A stretch of DNA of 30,962 nt from assembly GCA_910588985.1 (NCBI GenBank), contig CAJURO010000021.1, forward strand, positions 1 to 30,962, read 5' to 3'. Origin of the DNA: an uncultured Eggerthellaceae bacterium (GTDB taxonomy: Bacteria > Actinomycetota > Coriobacteriia > Coriobacteriales > Eggerthellaceae). The translations under genes and the position numbers were made by a program. Every line of letters begins with the position of its first letter. Positions within the stretch are counted from its first letter, which is position 1. The notes beneath the pieces were generated by a model. That model did not search any database. It saw nothing but the letters and a program-made list of their open reading frames with translations, and was not told the origin of the DNA. Below are positions 1 through 9,080 of this stretch, in pieces.

Positions 1-67
1 CTCCACAGTATCCGATTCTCAAGGTGCCTGCCGAGGGTTTCCTCGGCTGCGTCGTTATGAGTGACGC

Positions 68-97
68 GAAGAAATATAATAACAGGATGTTATCCTG
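68..97 (-). terminator. Weak candidate terminator downstream of tyrS
   Basis: On the minus strand, about 35 bases past the tyrS stop, a 6-bp stem (CAGGAT/ATCCTG, 3-base loop) is followed by the T-rich run TTATTATATTTCTT. The stem is short, so termination efficiency is doubtful. A second hairpin (GCCGAGG/CCTCGGC, 30-47) lies further downstream without a T tract. Confidence 0.4.
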
Positions 98-133
98 CGG
101 TCAACAATTTTTCTTAAAAATTTTTGAAAAGCT

Positions 134-1345
134 CTATGGAAGCTTGATGAACTTGCGCTTGCCCACTTTGACGATGGCTCCAGCAAGCTCAGAGGGGTCT
201 ATATTGTAGCACTTCTTCTCAAGCGCGCGATCATTGATCTTGACACCGCCGCCATCGATCAAGCGCCGAGCCTCGCCTGCGCTCGATGCAAGGCCAGCGC
301 TCGCCAAAAGACCCGCGAAATAGACTGTCCCGTCATCGCCCACGGCGATCTCTCCCTCATAGGTGGGGATGTCATCGGGCACCTCATGCTGTTTGAAGAG
401 CTTATCGAACGCCTCCTCTGCAGCAAGCGCGTCCTCGGCCGTGTAGTAAAGCTCAACGATGTTCTTCGCAAGATCGCGCTTCACCTTGTTCGGATGCAGT
501 TCTTCATTCGCAAGCCCCACTTCCAAGCGATCGATCTGGTCGACTGGTATGTCGGAGGCAAGGCGATAGTATTTCACCATCAGCTCGTCTGGGATTGACA
601 TGATCTTGCCGAACATGTCATCGGGCGCATCAGTGAGCCCGATGTAGTTGCCATAGCTCTTCGACATCTTGCGTGTGCCATCGGTTCCCTCAAGGAGCGG
701 AAGCGTCAAGCACACTTGCGGCTCTTCGCCCATCTTCTCCATGAGCTCACGCCCCGCAAGAAGGTTGAAGAGCTGATCGGTGCCACCAAGCTCAACATCT
801 GCTTTGATGACAAGCGAATCGTAGGCCTGCATGACCGGATAGAGGAACTCGTGAAGGCTGATCGGTTGCCCTCCGGTATAGCGGTTATGGAAGTCATCGC
901 GCTCGAGGATGCGCGCAACGGTGAACTGAGCGGTCAGCTTGAGCAAGCCTTCCATATCAAGCGAGAGCAGCCACTCAGAATTATGGCGGAGAGTCGTCTT
1001 TGCAGGATCGAGGACCTTGAATGCCTGGTCGATATATGTTTGGGCATTTGCCTCTATCTCTTCACGCGTGAGCTGCGGACGCGTTGAGTTGCGCCCTGAA
1101 GGGTCTCCGATGAGAGCCGTTCCATCACCGATGATGAGCGTGACCTGGTGGCCAAGATCCTGAAACTGGCGAAGCTTGCGCAGGGGCACAGCATGTCCGA
1201 GATGGATGTCAGGTGCCGTAGGGTCAACGCCAAGCTTGATGTTCAGCGGAATGCCACGCTTGAGCTTCTCAAGCAATGCGGATTCTGGCACGACCTGCGC
1301 AGCGCCAGAGCTGATTATATGAAGCTGTTCTTCAGCTGAGAGCAT
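134..1345 (-). CDS. tyrS: Tyrosyl-tRNA synthetase (TyrRS, subfamily 2)
   Basis: Charges tRNA-Tyr with tyrosine using ATP, in the cytoplasm. The 403-aa product has the class I signatures HLGH (residues 48-51, after GVDPTAPDI) and KMSKS (226-230). A C-terminal S4-type RNA-binding domain (about 340-403) carries an SSAGEARRLIDGGGVKIN stretch and ends in KVGKRKFIKLP. The wording around HLGH fits the TyrZ-like subfamily 2 rather than the E. coli TyrS type (family knowledge). The reading frame is open further upstream, but ATG 1345 is chosen because CAAGGAGG lies just before it and homology begins there. An extended -10 (TGCTACTAT) about 30 bases upstream suggests its own promoter. I see no T-box leader. 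Identification is very secure. Confidence 0.96.
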   Translation of the reverse strand: MLSAEEQLHIISSGAAQVVPESALLEKLKRGIPLNIKLGVDPTAPDIHLGHAVPLRKLRQFQDLGHQVTLIIGDGTALIGDPSGRNSTRPQLTREEIEANAQTYIDQAFKVLDPAKTTLRHNSEWLLSLDMEGLLKLTAQFTVARILERDDFHNRYTGGQPISLHEFLYPVMQAYDSLVIKADVELGGTDQLFNLLAGRELMEKMGEEPQVCLTLPLLEGTDGTRKMSKSYGNYIGLTDAPDDMFGKIMSIPDELMVKYYRLASDIPVDQIDRLEVGLANEELHPNKVKRDLAKNIVELYYTAEDALAAEEAFDKLFKQHEVPDDIPTYEGEIAVGDDGTVYFAGLLASAGLASSAGEARRLIDGGGVKINDRALEKKCYNIDPSELAGAIVKVGKRKFIKLP

Positions 1346-1375
1346 ACAAAAGCCTCCTTGTGCGATCGAGGGTAT

Positions 1376-1384
1376 ATAGTAGCA
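1376..1384 (-). promoter_or_regulatory. Extended -10 promoter for tyrS
   Basis: On the minus strand TGC-TACTAT (TGn plus a -10 hexamer matching TATAAT at 4 of 6 positions) sits 31 bases upstream of the tyrS ATG, giving a 5' leader of roughly 24 bases containing the AAGGAGG site. No good -35 is present, as is common for extended -10 promoters. Sequence-only prediction. Confidence 0.45.
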
Positions 1385-1391
1385 CGCTGAT

Positions 1392-3995
1392 CTAGGAAAC
1401 GCCGCGATAGAGGTGACCGGACGTGGTGTGAGGCAACTTAGAGCACACCTCCTCGCCCCGATCGATGGCTTTGATCGCAGAAAGGAGCCTTCCCGTTGTT
1501 TGCGCTGTCTGCTCAGGATCCATGAAGGTCGCATCGATCATGAATGCACTGACATGAGCATCGATGAGGTCCTTGATCGCGGGAACGATATCGAGCTGCA
1601 CGCTGTTATAGAGATGGCTTCGACCAAACATATCTGAGACAACGCGAAAGTCATAATCAAGGCGATCGTTCAGCGCAAATGCTGCTTTGCGTCGCGGACA
1701 TGTTGCGCACTCTTCGTTGCACGGCCCCTGGCTTGTGAGCAAGCAGTGCTCGCACACCATAAGCTCAAGGTATCCCTGAACGAAGACTCCAAGGGGCAAT
1801 GGGCTTTCCTTTGCAAGCTGACGAATCTGAGCGAGGGTAAGCTCGGGAGAAAGCCACGCGCGCTCTGCCCCGAAAGCGCTCGCCACCGCAAGCGCAGCCC
1901 CATTCGCAAGAGGAAGCTTGGGGCCGACCTGGGGAAGAGCGCCGAGCTCGGCACATGCGAAGAGCGACCCGATGCTCTCGACGAAAAGCGGTTCGCCTTG
2001 CTCAGCATATTGCCATGCATCGAAATCTATCTTCGCTTCGCGTGCATCGCCTACTGCGTCATGGTCGATCGAGGGCATCATGAGGGTGACGTTCTTCGGA
2101 TATCCAGCTGAATCAGCATCCCGCATCAGACGCCCGCACATCTCGGCTTGCCCACGCTTGTAGTTGAGGGCAGGAACGAAAAGAGCATCTGCTCCAGCTC
2201 GCTTCGCGGCACGCGCACATTCAGGGTTCGTTGCAAGAACGCAGATGCGAGGGGCTACGGTTTCGGGCCTTGTCGCGCGTATCTGAACGGAAGCACTCCC
2301 AGCGGTGCGACCCTTGAAAGGGGCAAGGATGCCTTCTTCAAGTGCAGCAAGCGCAGAAGCGCGAATCCTATGCAACTGCGAGAATCCCAGTCCTACCCCT
2401 TCCTCAAGATCGATCGTAAGGTCGAGGAGGGCAAAGGGGGTCTGGCCGAGCCGATTGATATGCTCGATGACCTCAGGAGCCTCAAGCGCTTTCGTGCGGG
2501 CTGCTTCGACATCTTGCCCCGTCATGACGACCGAGGGAAGATCGCCTGCAAAAGAACGGCTCAGACGACGCAAGATCGCACGAGATGTTTCAGCTGGGCA
2601 CTGCCCAGACTGTCCAAGGAACGAAACGCGGCCGAAGGCGACATGCTCTTCGAATTCTGCCATTGTTGGCAAACGGAAGGAAACTTCGAGAGGCTCGTTT
2701 TGGCGAAGACGGGCCCATCCGATGATCGGGATCTTCGGGTGGGCGGCATCTCCGGTGAAAGAAGCGTCAGCACTGCGAACGCGGAACACGCGATCATTCG
2801 GGCGAATGCCGCGTGCATCCTCATCGACCTCAAGGGATGCGGTCTTCGAAGCGGTCATGCATGGCTTCTCAACCTTGACGGTCTTGTTCCCCTTGCTCGT
2901 CCATACTTCAAGAACGTCGCCTGGCACAAGCTGCTCAGAAACAGAACAGGTAAGGACGCCATCGCGGAGAGACTTCACGCGCCCGATCGCTTGCCCGCGA
3001 TTGTTGGGTCGCTGGAAGCTCATGATCTCTGCATTGCGTTCACCTGAAAGATACGCCTGCGTGAATCCGCGGGAGAATACGGCGGAGAGCTGCGCGCGTT
3101 CCTCGTCTGTCGGACGTGCCCGCACGCATGCAGGTGCCCCTTCACCTTCGGGCTCGCCTTGCTCCCCTGCTTCGCCAGCACGATCGAGCACCGCTCGATA
3201 CGCGCTCACCGTCGAGTGAACATACTCGGGTGATTTCATGCGCCCTTCGATCTTGAGCGATGCAACGTTCGCGTCGATGAGCTCAGGCAGGAGGTCGATT
3301 GTGCAGAGATCCTTCGGAGAGAGCACATGGGGGCCAGGGCTTCTCAGCTCACGCGTTGGATTGTCAACATCTTTCAGAACATAAGGCAGCCGACACGCTT
3401 GCGCGCACATGCCACGATTAGCCGATCTTCCCCCGATAAGCGAAGACATCAAGCACTGTCCCGAATAGCACACGCAGAGCGCACCATGAGCGAACACTTC
3501 TATCTCTGCGCCCAGCTCCGAAGCAACAGCGCTCAGATGCGCAACCTCTTCCAGCGAGAGCTCCCGAGCGCATGTGATGCGCGAAGCCCCAAGCTGAACT
3601 GCTGCTTCTATACCAGCAGCGCTATGGATGTTCATCTGCGTTGAAGCATGGATGCGCGCCTTAGGCAATACATGAGAAAGCTGTGCGCATAATCCGATAT
3701 CTTGGACAATGAACGCATCTGCTCCCGCAAGATACGCCTCTCGAGCAACATCAAGCGCGCTCTGAAGCTCGTGCGGCAAGATGACGGTGTTGAGCGTGAC
3801 ATAAACCTTCACGCCTCGGAGATGCGCATAGTCGCATGCTTCGCGAAGCGTCTCAATCGTGAAATTGTCAGCGTTGCGCCGCGCATTGAATTCCTCAAGG
3901 CCGAGGTAGACTGCATCAGCTCCTGCGCTCACTGCTGCAAAGAGCGCCTGCTGGTTGCCAGCAGGCGCAAGGAGTTCTGGAAGCTTCTTTTTCAT
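1392..3995 (-). CDS. Double-length U32 family peptidase / RlhA-like protein
   Basis: 867 aa. The N-terminal half is a peptidase U32 domain (about residues 5-320) with the family signature EVFAHGALCVCYSGQCLMSS near 167-186, followed by GGRSANRGMCAQACRLPY. The middle (about 380-520) resembles the DUF3656 collagenase-like insert. The C-terminal half repeats a U32-like barrel and holds a cysteine cluster, CEHC...CNEEC-x2-C. Long U32 proteins of this layout include E. coli RlhA, which hydroxylates 23S rRNA C2501; cysteine clusters in the family bind an iron-sulfur cluster. A role in rRNA modification is therefore more likely than true collagenase activity, but this is inference. ATG 3995 is preferred; an in-frame TTG lies 6 bases upstream. 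The ribosome binding site is weak, and the gene starts 15 bases after the lipoprotein stop, so translational coupling is likely. Confidence 0.85.
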   Translation of the reverse strand: MKKKLPELLAPAGNQQALFAAVSAGADAVYLGLEEFNARRNADNFTIETLREACDYAHLRGVKVYVTLNTVILPHELQSALDVAREAYLAGADAFIVQDIGLCAQLSHVLPKARIHASTQMNIHSAAGIEAAVQLGASRITCARELSLEEVAHLSAVASELGAEIEVFAHGALCVCYSGQCLMSSLIGGRSANRGMCAQACRLPYVLKDVDNPTRELRSPGPHVLSPKDLCTIDLLPELIDANVASLKIEGRMKSPEYVHSTVSAYRAVLDRAGEAGEQGEPEGEGAPACVRARPTDEERAQLSAVFSRGFTQAYLSGERNAEIMSFQRPNNRGQAIGRVKSLRDGVLTCSVSEQLVPGDVLEVWTSKGNKTVKVEKPCMTASKTASLEVDEDARGIRPNDRVFRVRSADASFTGDAAHPKIPIIGWARLRQNEPLEVSFRLPTMAEFEEHVAFGRVSFLGQSGQCPAETSRAILRRLSRSFAGDLPSVVMTGQDVEAARTKALEAPEVIEHINRLGQTPFALLDLTIDLEEGVGLGFSQLHRIRASALAALEEGILAPFKGRTAGSASVQIRATRPETVAPRICVLATNPECARAAKRAGADALFVPALNYKRGQAEMCGRLMRDADSAGYPKNVTLMMPSIDHDAVGDAREAKIDFDAWQYAEQGEPLFVESIGSLFACAELGALPQVGPKLPLANGAALAVASAFGAERAWLSPELTLAQIRQLAKESPLPLGVFVQGYLELMVCEHCLLTSQGPCNEECATCPRRKAAFALNDRLDYDFRVVSDMFGRSHLYNSVQLDIVPAIKDLIDAHVSAFMIDATFMDPEQTAQTTGRLLSAIKAIDRGEEVCSKLPHTTSGHLYRGVS

Positions 3996-4010
3996 GAGCA
4001 AGCGAGTCGA

Positions 4011-4511
4011 TCAAAGCTCCGTTGCTGACTTGTCTGCATCCTCAAGCGTCTTGACGCCTTCGTCATATGCTTCCTGGATCTTCTTCAAGCGCTCATCATA
4101 GGTGGCATAGTCGAAAGGATGCGCATCTGTGGCAGCAGCGATCTCCGTGTAAAGGTCGATGTAATCATTCAAAGCGTCTTTGAGCTGGTCGGCACCCTTG
4201 ACATAGCTCTTCTTCAGCTCGTCAAGCTCAGCAGGAGCCTCGATAGCCGCTAGCTCATCGAGCGTCTGGAATGCATTGTCCGCTTGAGTGCGCATAGTGA
4301 CGGCGTCCTCGCGCGACACAGCGTCCTGGAACCCATTCAGCTGATCTGAGAGCTTCTCGACTGCTTGGTTGACATCCGCCATATACTGACGCGACGAATC
4401 AGCTGTTGTCTGCCCATCAGAAGCTTGAGGTACCGCACATCCGAACATGAAGAGCGCGAAGACGAGCGCAAAGCTAAGAGCGAGAAGACCGTTGATCTTG
4501 CGTATTGACAT
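4011..4511 (-). CDS. Small predicted lipoprotein, helical
   Basis: 166 aa from ATG 4511, preceded by AGGGAAAG. Residues 1-25 form a signal peptide (MSIRK basic start, hydrophobic core LLALSFALVFALFMF) ending in a cysteine within FMFGC. The -3 and -2 positions are poor lipobox residues, so lipidation is probable rather than certain. The mature part is predicted mostly helical, with heptad-like acidic/leucine spacing (AVEKLSDQLNGFQDAV; DQLKDALNDYIDLYTEI). I do not recognise a named family. It sits between the class A PBP and the U32 gene, all on the minus strand, so an envelope location fits. The reading frame opens 30 bases earlier, but the signal peptide and ribosome site favour 4511. Confidence 0.75.
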   Translation of the reverse strand: MSIRKINGLLALSFALVFALFMFGCAVPQASDGQTTADSSRQYMADVNQAVEKLSDQLNGFQDAVSREDAVTMRTQADNAFQTLDELAAIEAPAELDELKKSYVKGADQLKDALNDYIDLYTEIAAATDAHPFDYATYDERLKKIQEAYDEGVKTLEDADKSATEL

Positions 4512-4569
4512 ATCTTTCCCTACGTTTCCGTTCAATCTCAATGAAGAACCCAGTATAGGCTATCTCCCT

Positions 4570-6738
4570 TTAAACGACAGGGGGCGTTTCGGAGCCGCCA
4601 CCTTCGCCGCCACCTTCGCCGCCACCTTCGCCGCCGCCTTCACCCCCGCCTTCGCCGCCGCCAGGATCCACAGGAGTTGGGGGCTCAGGATCGACCGACG
4701 GGCCACCACCTGGCTCTTCAGTCGTCGTATTGCTCGGCTCTTCCTCTTCTGGCTCCTCCTCGGCATCAGGATCGGTGGTAGGCGACCAACCGCCCTTGCC
4801 AATATGGTTCTTGACATCTGTATAAGAGGAATCATAGCTCGGCGAGGCCGCTGTGGGGAACTCGCGGATCTCCTTCCCCTCAAGGTAGCGATTCATGAAA
4901 TCAGCGAATGCGGATGCTGCCGTTACCGAAACGCGGCGCGCCTTCTCATAGCTATCGGCAGGATCGCCGACCCAAACAGCTGCAGCCATATATGGCGTGA
5001 AGCCTACGAACCAGCTGTCCTTATTGGATTCGGTGGTGCCCGTCTTGCCAACAACTGGCTGGGCCGTAGCAAGGCGAGCTTGCGTGCCCGTGCCTTCCGA
5101 GATGACGCCTTCCATGACCTCTCGCGTAGCGCACGCCACTTCTTCAGAGATCACACGCTCACCTTCGGGATGCTCGTTGTCAACAAGGATGTTGCCCGAG
5201 CGATCCTTGATGGTGATGATGCATTCAGGATCGTAGTGAGTGCCGCCATTCGCGATCGTGGCATACGCATCTGCCATCTCAAGCGGCGTGACGGAGTCAA
5301 TGCCGAGCGTGATACCAGCAACATCCTGGATGTTGGATGTGACGCCAAGCCTTTTCGCCATGTTCTTCACCTTGTCCGTCCCAAGAGAGAGGATCAGACG
5401 CGTGAATGCCGTGTTCGAAGAGACGGCGAAGGCAGATGCGATGGAACGGGCGCCGTAATCAGCCATGCTGGCATTGTGAACCGTTGGCGCGCCATCGGGA
5501 GTCACCGAATACCCTGCGTCGATCAAGGTTTCGGGGTCGATCCCTGCTTCAATGGCAGCTGCCAAGGTAAAGGTCTTGAACGATGAGCCTGGCTGCCTGC
5601 CCGAGGAGCCTTCGCCCGTCGCCATGTTCACTTGATTAGCGTCGTAATCAGTACCACCAACCATGGCGCGAATGTAGCCATTGTCAGGCTCCACGCCAAC
5701 GATGGCGCACTCGAATCCGTTCCCAGCCTGCTCACGCTTCGTTTGCGCTGCAGCCTCTGCCGCCTCTTGCGCCGACACATCAAGCGTCGTCACGATCTCA
5801 AGGCCACCCGCGAACAGATCCGATACGGAAAGGGCATACTTCCCGTCTTCGTTCAAAAGCTGGTTGCGCACATAGCTTGTGAAGTAGGGGTACGCAAGAA
5901 TGCCTGTATTAGAGGGCGCCGTCGGATTGAGAACGATCGGCTCAGCCTTGACCGCTGCTGCCTCCTCCTGAGTGATCACATTGTTGGAGACCATACGGTC
6001 AAGAACCACGTTACGACGCGAAACGCAGCTCTCCATATGGTCGATAGGATTGTTGTATGTTGGCGATTGGGGGATGCCGATCAGCGTTGCGGCTTCGTTC
6101 AAGGTCAGGTCGATGGCATGCTTTGAAAAATAGCGCTGCGAGGCAGCCTCGATGCCATAGGCACCTGAACCATAGTTGATAGTGTTCAGATACATGAGGA
6201 GTATCTCGCTCTTGCTGTACTCCTTCTCCATCTCAAGCGCCAGATACATCTCGCGCAGCTTACGTTTGAAGGAGATCTCGCTCATCTCATCGGAGAGGAT
6301 GGTGTTGCGGATCAGCTGCTGTGTGATGGTCGAGCCACCTTCGAGCGCACCACCGATCAAGTTGTTGATAAGAGCACGCGAGGTTCCATAGAGGTCGACA
6401 CCTGAATGCGAATAGAAACGCTCATCCTCAGTAGCCACCGTGCCTTCGAGAACATAGGGGCTGATCTGGTCGATCTCGACAGGATCGCGATTCTCAAGTT
6501 GGAACTCGGCAAGAACGGTTGTGCCATCGGAGGCATAGACGACCGACGTCTTCGAAGTGCCGAAGTCTGCCATGTTCGAATAATCTGGCAAGTCTTCGAG
6601 CCAGCTGCTGGCAAGCGCAGTCGCGCCAACGAACAAAGCAACGAACAGCGCGATGATGACCGCTAGAATGGAAAGGACGATGGCCTTGCCGTTCTTCTTC
6701 TTGACATTGTGCCTGCCCTTTATTGCCCTTGAACTCAC
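4570..6738 (-). CDS. Class A penicillin-binding protein (PBP1a type)
   Basis: 722 aa bifunctional peptidoglycan synthase anchored in the membrane. A basic cytoplasmic N-terminus precedes one membrane helix (about 18-42). The GT51 glycosyltransferase domain (about 95-260) has TEDERFYSHSGVD with catalytic Glu near 104, GGSTITQQL (134-142) and the RKLREMYLALEMEKEYSK region. The transpeptidase domain has SSFK (385-388, nucleophile Ser385), SSN (440-442) and KTGT (565-568). From about residue 650 there is an acidic proline/threonine tail, ending in a (GGGE) repeat encoded by 12-bp DNA repeats. The start is GTG 6738, directly behind GGAGGAAGAT; the overlapping ATG at 6740 reads ATG-TGA. An extended -10 upstream suggests transcription separate from the arg genes. 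Confidence 0.95.
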   Translation of the reverse strand: MSSRAIKGRHNVKKKNGKAIVLSILAVIIALFVALFVGATALASSWLEDLPDYSNMADFGTSKTSVVYASDGTTVLAEFQLENRDPVEIDQISPYVLEGTVATEDERFYSHSGVDLYGTSRALINNLIGGALEGGSTITQQLIRNTILSDEMSEISFKRKLREMYLALEMEKEYSKSEILLMYLNTINYGSGAYGIEAASQRYFSKHAIDLTLNEAATLIGIPQSPTYNNPIDHMESCVSRRNVVLDRMVSNNVITQEEAAAVKAEPIVLNPTAPSNTGILAYPYFTSYVRNQLLNEDGKYALSVSDLFAGGLEIVTTLDVSAQEAAEAAAQTKREQAGNGFECAIVGVEPDNGYIRAMVGGTDYDANQVNMATGEGSSGRQPGSSFKTFTLAAAIEAGIDPETLIDAGYSVTPDGAPTVHNASMADYGARSIASAFAVSSNTAFTRLILSLGTDKVKNMAKRLGVTSNIQDVAGITLGIDSVTPLEMADAYATIANGGTHYDPECIITIKDRSGNILVDNEHPEGERVISEEVACATREVMEGVISEGTGTQARLATAQPVVGKTGTTESNKDSWFVGFTPYMAAAVWVGDPADSYEKARRVSVTAASAFADFMNRYLEGKEIREFPTAASPSYDSSYTDVKNHIGKGGWSPTTDPDAEEEPEEEEPSNTTTEEPGGGPSVDPEPPTPVDPGGGEGGGEGGGEGGGEGGGEGGGSETPPVV
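4594..4662. repeat. 12-bp tandem repeats encoding (GGGE)n PBP tail
   Basis: About five and a half copies of a 12-bp unit (plus strand GCCGCCACCTTC with variants such as GCCGCCGCCTTC and CCCGCCTTCGCC) encode Gly-Gly-Gly-Glu repeats near the PBP C-terminus. The unit is a multiple of three, so copy-number slippage would change tail length without breaking the frame. Confidence 0.9.
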
Positions 6739-6768
6739 ATCTTCCTCCAGATCGACGATGATCGTGCC

Positions 6769-6777
6769 ATTGTATCA
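6769..6777 (-). promoter_or_regulatory. Extended -10 promoter for the PBP gene
   Basis: On the minus strand TGA-TACAAT (TGn plus a 5-of-6 match to TATAAT) lies in the argD-PBP gap, 31 bases upstream of the GTG start. A 7-bp inverted repeat, CGATGAT/ATCATCG (6756-6762 and 6774-6780), overlaps the hexamer and could be an operator or chance. Confidence 0.45.
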
Positions 6778-6825
6778 TCGGATGAAAGAGGCGCTCTAAA
6801 GCCCATAGTAAACCCAGATTTGCGT

Positions 6826-8076
6826 CTATCGCTCTTCGGTAAGGACGCCACGTAAGATGGCGGCGAACTCATCGATGTCATCAGAGGTGCAGATAAGCGG
6901 CGGCAGGAATCGCAGCGTATGCGGTCCCGTAGCGTTGATGACAAGCCCTGCCTCAAGCGCGCGATCAACGATGTCCGTTGCGTCGATCTCCTCGATAAGG
7001 TCAACTGCGCACATCAGCCCAACACCGCGTGCATGCGTGATGTTGGGCAAGCTGGCAAGCGCATTGAGCAGATGAACGCCCGCACGCGTGACCCTGTCCT
7101 GATAGTTCCCCTCGACAAGCTCAGCAAGCGTAGCATTTGCCGCAGCCATAGCGATGTTGCTGCCTCCGAACGTGGAACCATGCATCCCTGGTTGGAGGAT
7201 GTCGCCATATTCTCCGCGCGCACAACATGCTGCAGCAGGGATGCCCGATGCGATCCCTTTTGCAATGGTGACAACATCGGGCACCACGCCAAAGCACTGG
7301 AATGCAAAGGGCTTGCCTGTGCGGAAGATACCGCATTGAACCTCATCGCACATCATAAGAACATCATGCTCATCGCAAACGCGGCGAACGTCTTTCAAAT
7401 ACTCAGCCGTGCAGATATGAACGCCCGATTCACCCTGGATAGGCTCAAGGAGAAGAGCGCAGATGCGATGCGCCATGCGCTCGAACAGAGAATGCAGCGC
7501 TTCGCTGTCGTTGATGGGCAGCACGGTGAACCCGCTCGGCATAGGCTCGAAGCCAACATGGAACGCGTCTTGCCCCGTAGCTGCCAGCGTTGCGAGCGTG
7601 CGCCCATGGAAGCTGTTGACAAGCGTAACAACGATATCAGGAGCGTCTTGTGGGTCAATACCTGCCTCACGCGCCTTCTTCTTTGCGCGAGCACGCGCAA
7701 GCTTGATAGCGCACTCATTAGCTTCGGCACCGGAGTTCGCAAAGAAGGATTTCCATCTCTCAGGCGGAACGCCCGCTGCGCCACAGCCTGCATTCAAAAG
7801 CTCGGAAAGATGCGCGGCAACCTCTCCCCGCTCTTCGATATAGAAGTAATTCGACACATGGATGAGCTTCTGCGCCTGCTCTGATATGGCACGCGTGAGC
7901 ACATCAGGGCAGTGACCAAGGCTGCATACCCCAATACCAGAAAGGAAGTCAAGATAGCGTCTGCCCTCTGCATCATAGAGATGCATGCCTGACCCACGCA
8001 CGAACTCAACGGGCTTTCGCTTGAATGTGGGCATCACGTATTCTTCTTCAAGGTGCATTTCTTGCTCGAAGCTCAT
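6826..8076 (-). CDS. argD: Acetylornithine aminotransferase
   Basis: 416 aa PLP-dependent class III aminotransferase. It transfers an amino group from glutamate to N-acetylglutamate semialdehyde, giving N-acetylornithine. Visible features: the substrate/PLP region NSGAEANECAIK (about 114-125), FHGRTLATLAATG, the PLP-ring aspartate in MMCDEVQ (Asp244), and Schiff-base Lys273 in TIAKGIASG. The frame is open 45 bases further upstream and overlaps argB, but ATG 8076 has AAGGAG at good spacing and leaves a 25-base gap. It is last in the argC-argJ-argB-argD order. Paralogues act on succinyl-diaminopimelate or GABA; the operon context settles the arginine role. Confidence 0.94.
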   Translation of the reverse strand: MSFEQEMHLEEEYVMPTFKRKPVEFVRGSGMHLYDAEGRRYLDFLSGIGVCSLGHCPDVLTRAISEQAQKLIHVSNYFYIEERGEVAAHLSELLNAGCGAAGVPPERWKSFFANSGAEANECAIKLARARAKKKAREAGIDPQDAPDIVVTLVNSFHGRTLATLAATGQDAFHVGFEPMPSGFTVLPINDSEALHSLFERMAHRICALLLEPIQGESGVHICTAEYLKDVRRVCDEHDVLMMCDEVQCGIFRTGKPFAFQCFGVVPDVVTIAKGIASGIPAAACCARGEYGDILQPGMHGSTFGGSNIAMAAANATLAELVEGNYQDRVTRAGVHLLNALASLPNITHARGVGLMCAVDLIEEIDATDIVDRALEAGLVINATGPHTLRFLPPLICTSDDIDEFAAILRGVLTEER

Positions 8077-8101
8077 GCGAATCTTCTCCTTACTCAGCGA
8101 A

Positions 8102-9061
8102 TCACTCATCAGATATGGCATTCTCGATCAGCTTCGCGGCGAAGCTTCCAAGAGGTGCCGCATCTTGGAGGGCATGGTTATCAGGATTGACGATCATGGT
8201 TCCGATGCCTTTGTTCGTAAGCGTCTCCAAAAGCAGAGCGTTCGGTATGGTGCCGTTGATGATATGGGCGCGCGAGACGCCTTCTTCAAGCGCCCGAACG
8301 CATGACTCAAGCTTAGGGATCATGCCCCCAGAATTGCAATCTGCAGCGATGATCTCCTTCGCCTCATCCACGGTCATGCGCGAAATGAGCGAGGAGGGAT
8401 CGGGATAATCAAGATAGAGGCCATTGACGTCGCTCAAGAAGATGATCTTGTGCGCACCGATGGCGGAGGCGATATGTCCAGCAGCAAGGTCTGCATTCAC
8501 ATTGTAGAAGCCGCCATCTTCGCCCATGGCAACCGTAGCAATAACGGGGATGTAGTCAGCGGCGATCAGGTCTTGGACAAGATCAGGGTTGATGCGCGTA
8601 ATGCGCCCGACGCGCCCAAGCTCAGGATCGGCTTGGTCGGCTATGATCACGCCCGCATCAGCACCGCTGATCCCAACCGCCATGTTGCCGTGCTTGTTCA
8701 TTGCCCCAACGAGATCCTGGTTAACCTCACCTGTCAGAACACGGCGGACCACATCCATGGCCGCATCAGTGGTGACGCGCTGACCGCGAATGAACTCGAC
8801 CTCTATGCCCTCACGTTCCATAGCTGCGCTGATGGCCTTGCCACCACCATGCACGATAACCGGATTGACGCCAATGATCTTCAAAAGGACGATGTCGGCC
8901 ATGACATCAGCGCGCAGTTGGTCCTCGACCATGGCTGCACCACCATATTTGATGACGATCGTCTTGCCCGTGACGTTCTTGATCCAAGGAAGCGCCTCGG
9001 TGAGGACATCGCCTGTGATGCTTGAAACACCAAGCGGGCGCGTCTGTTTATCGAAGTCCAT
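8102..9061 (-). CDS. argB: Acetylglutamate kinase
   Basis: 319 aa amino acid kinase family enzyme that phosphorylates N-acetylglutamate with ATP, the second committed step to ornithine. The ATP-binding Lys is in VIKYGGAAM (about 37-45), the glycine-rich VIVHGGGKAIS loop near 70-80 binds phosphate and substrate, and FIRGQRVTTDAAMDVV (about 94-109) is the typical ArgB stretch. The N-terminal arm plus YFIP/NVNADLAAGHIA-type region matches arginine-inhibitable hexameric forms in other bacteria; feedback inhibition here is an inference. ATG 9061 is preceded by TTAGGAGAG. It lies 19 bases after argJ, consistent with one transcript. Confidence 0.96.
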   Translation of the reverse strand: MDFDKQTRPLGVSSITGDVLTEALPWIKNVTGKTIVIKYGGAAMVEDQLRADVMADIVLLKIIGVNPVIVHGGGKAISAAMEREGIEVEFIRGQRVTTDAAMDVVRRVLTGEVNQDLVGAMNKHGNMAVGISGADAGVIIADQADPELGRVGRITRINPDLVQDLIAADYIPVIATVAMGEDGGFYNVNADLAAGHIASAIGAHKIIFLSDVNGLYLDYPDPSSLISRMTVDEAKEIIAADCNSGGMIPKLESCVRALEEGVSRAHIINGTIPNALLLETLTNKGIGTMIVNPDNHALQDAAPLGSFAAKLIENAISDE

Positions 9062-9080
9062 GTGATATCTCTCCTAAGCT

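Noticed and set aside
1346..1391. T-box leader for tyrS
   Set aside because: Only 46 bases separate the U32 stop and tyrS start; no room for a specifier loop or antiterminator.
2148..3219. Two overlapping plus-strand open frames of about 300 codons
   Set aside because: They lie antisense to the U32 gene, have no ribosome site and show low-complexity Arg/Ser-rich products typical of a shadow frame.
4447..5586. 379-codon plus-strand frame
   Set aside because: Antisense to the PBP gene, whose catalytic motifs are intact; the product starts with repetitive ATFAA from the repeat DNA.
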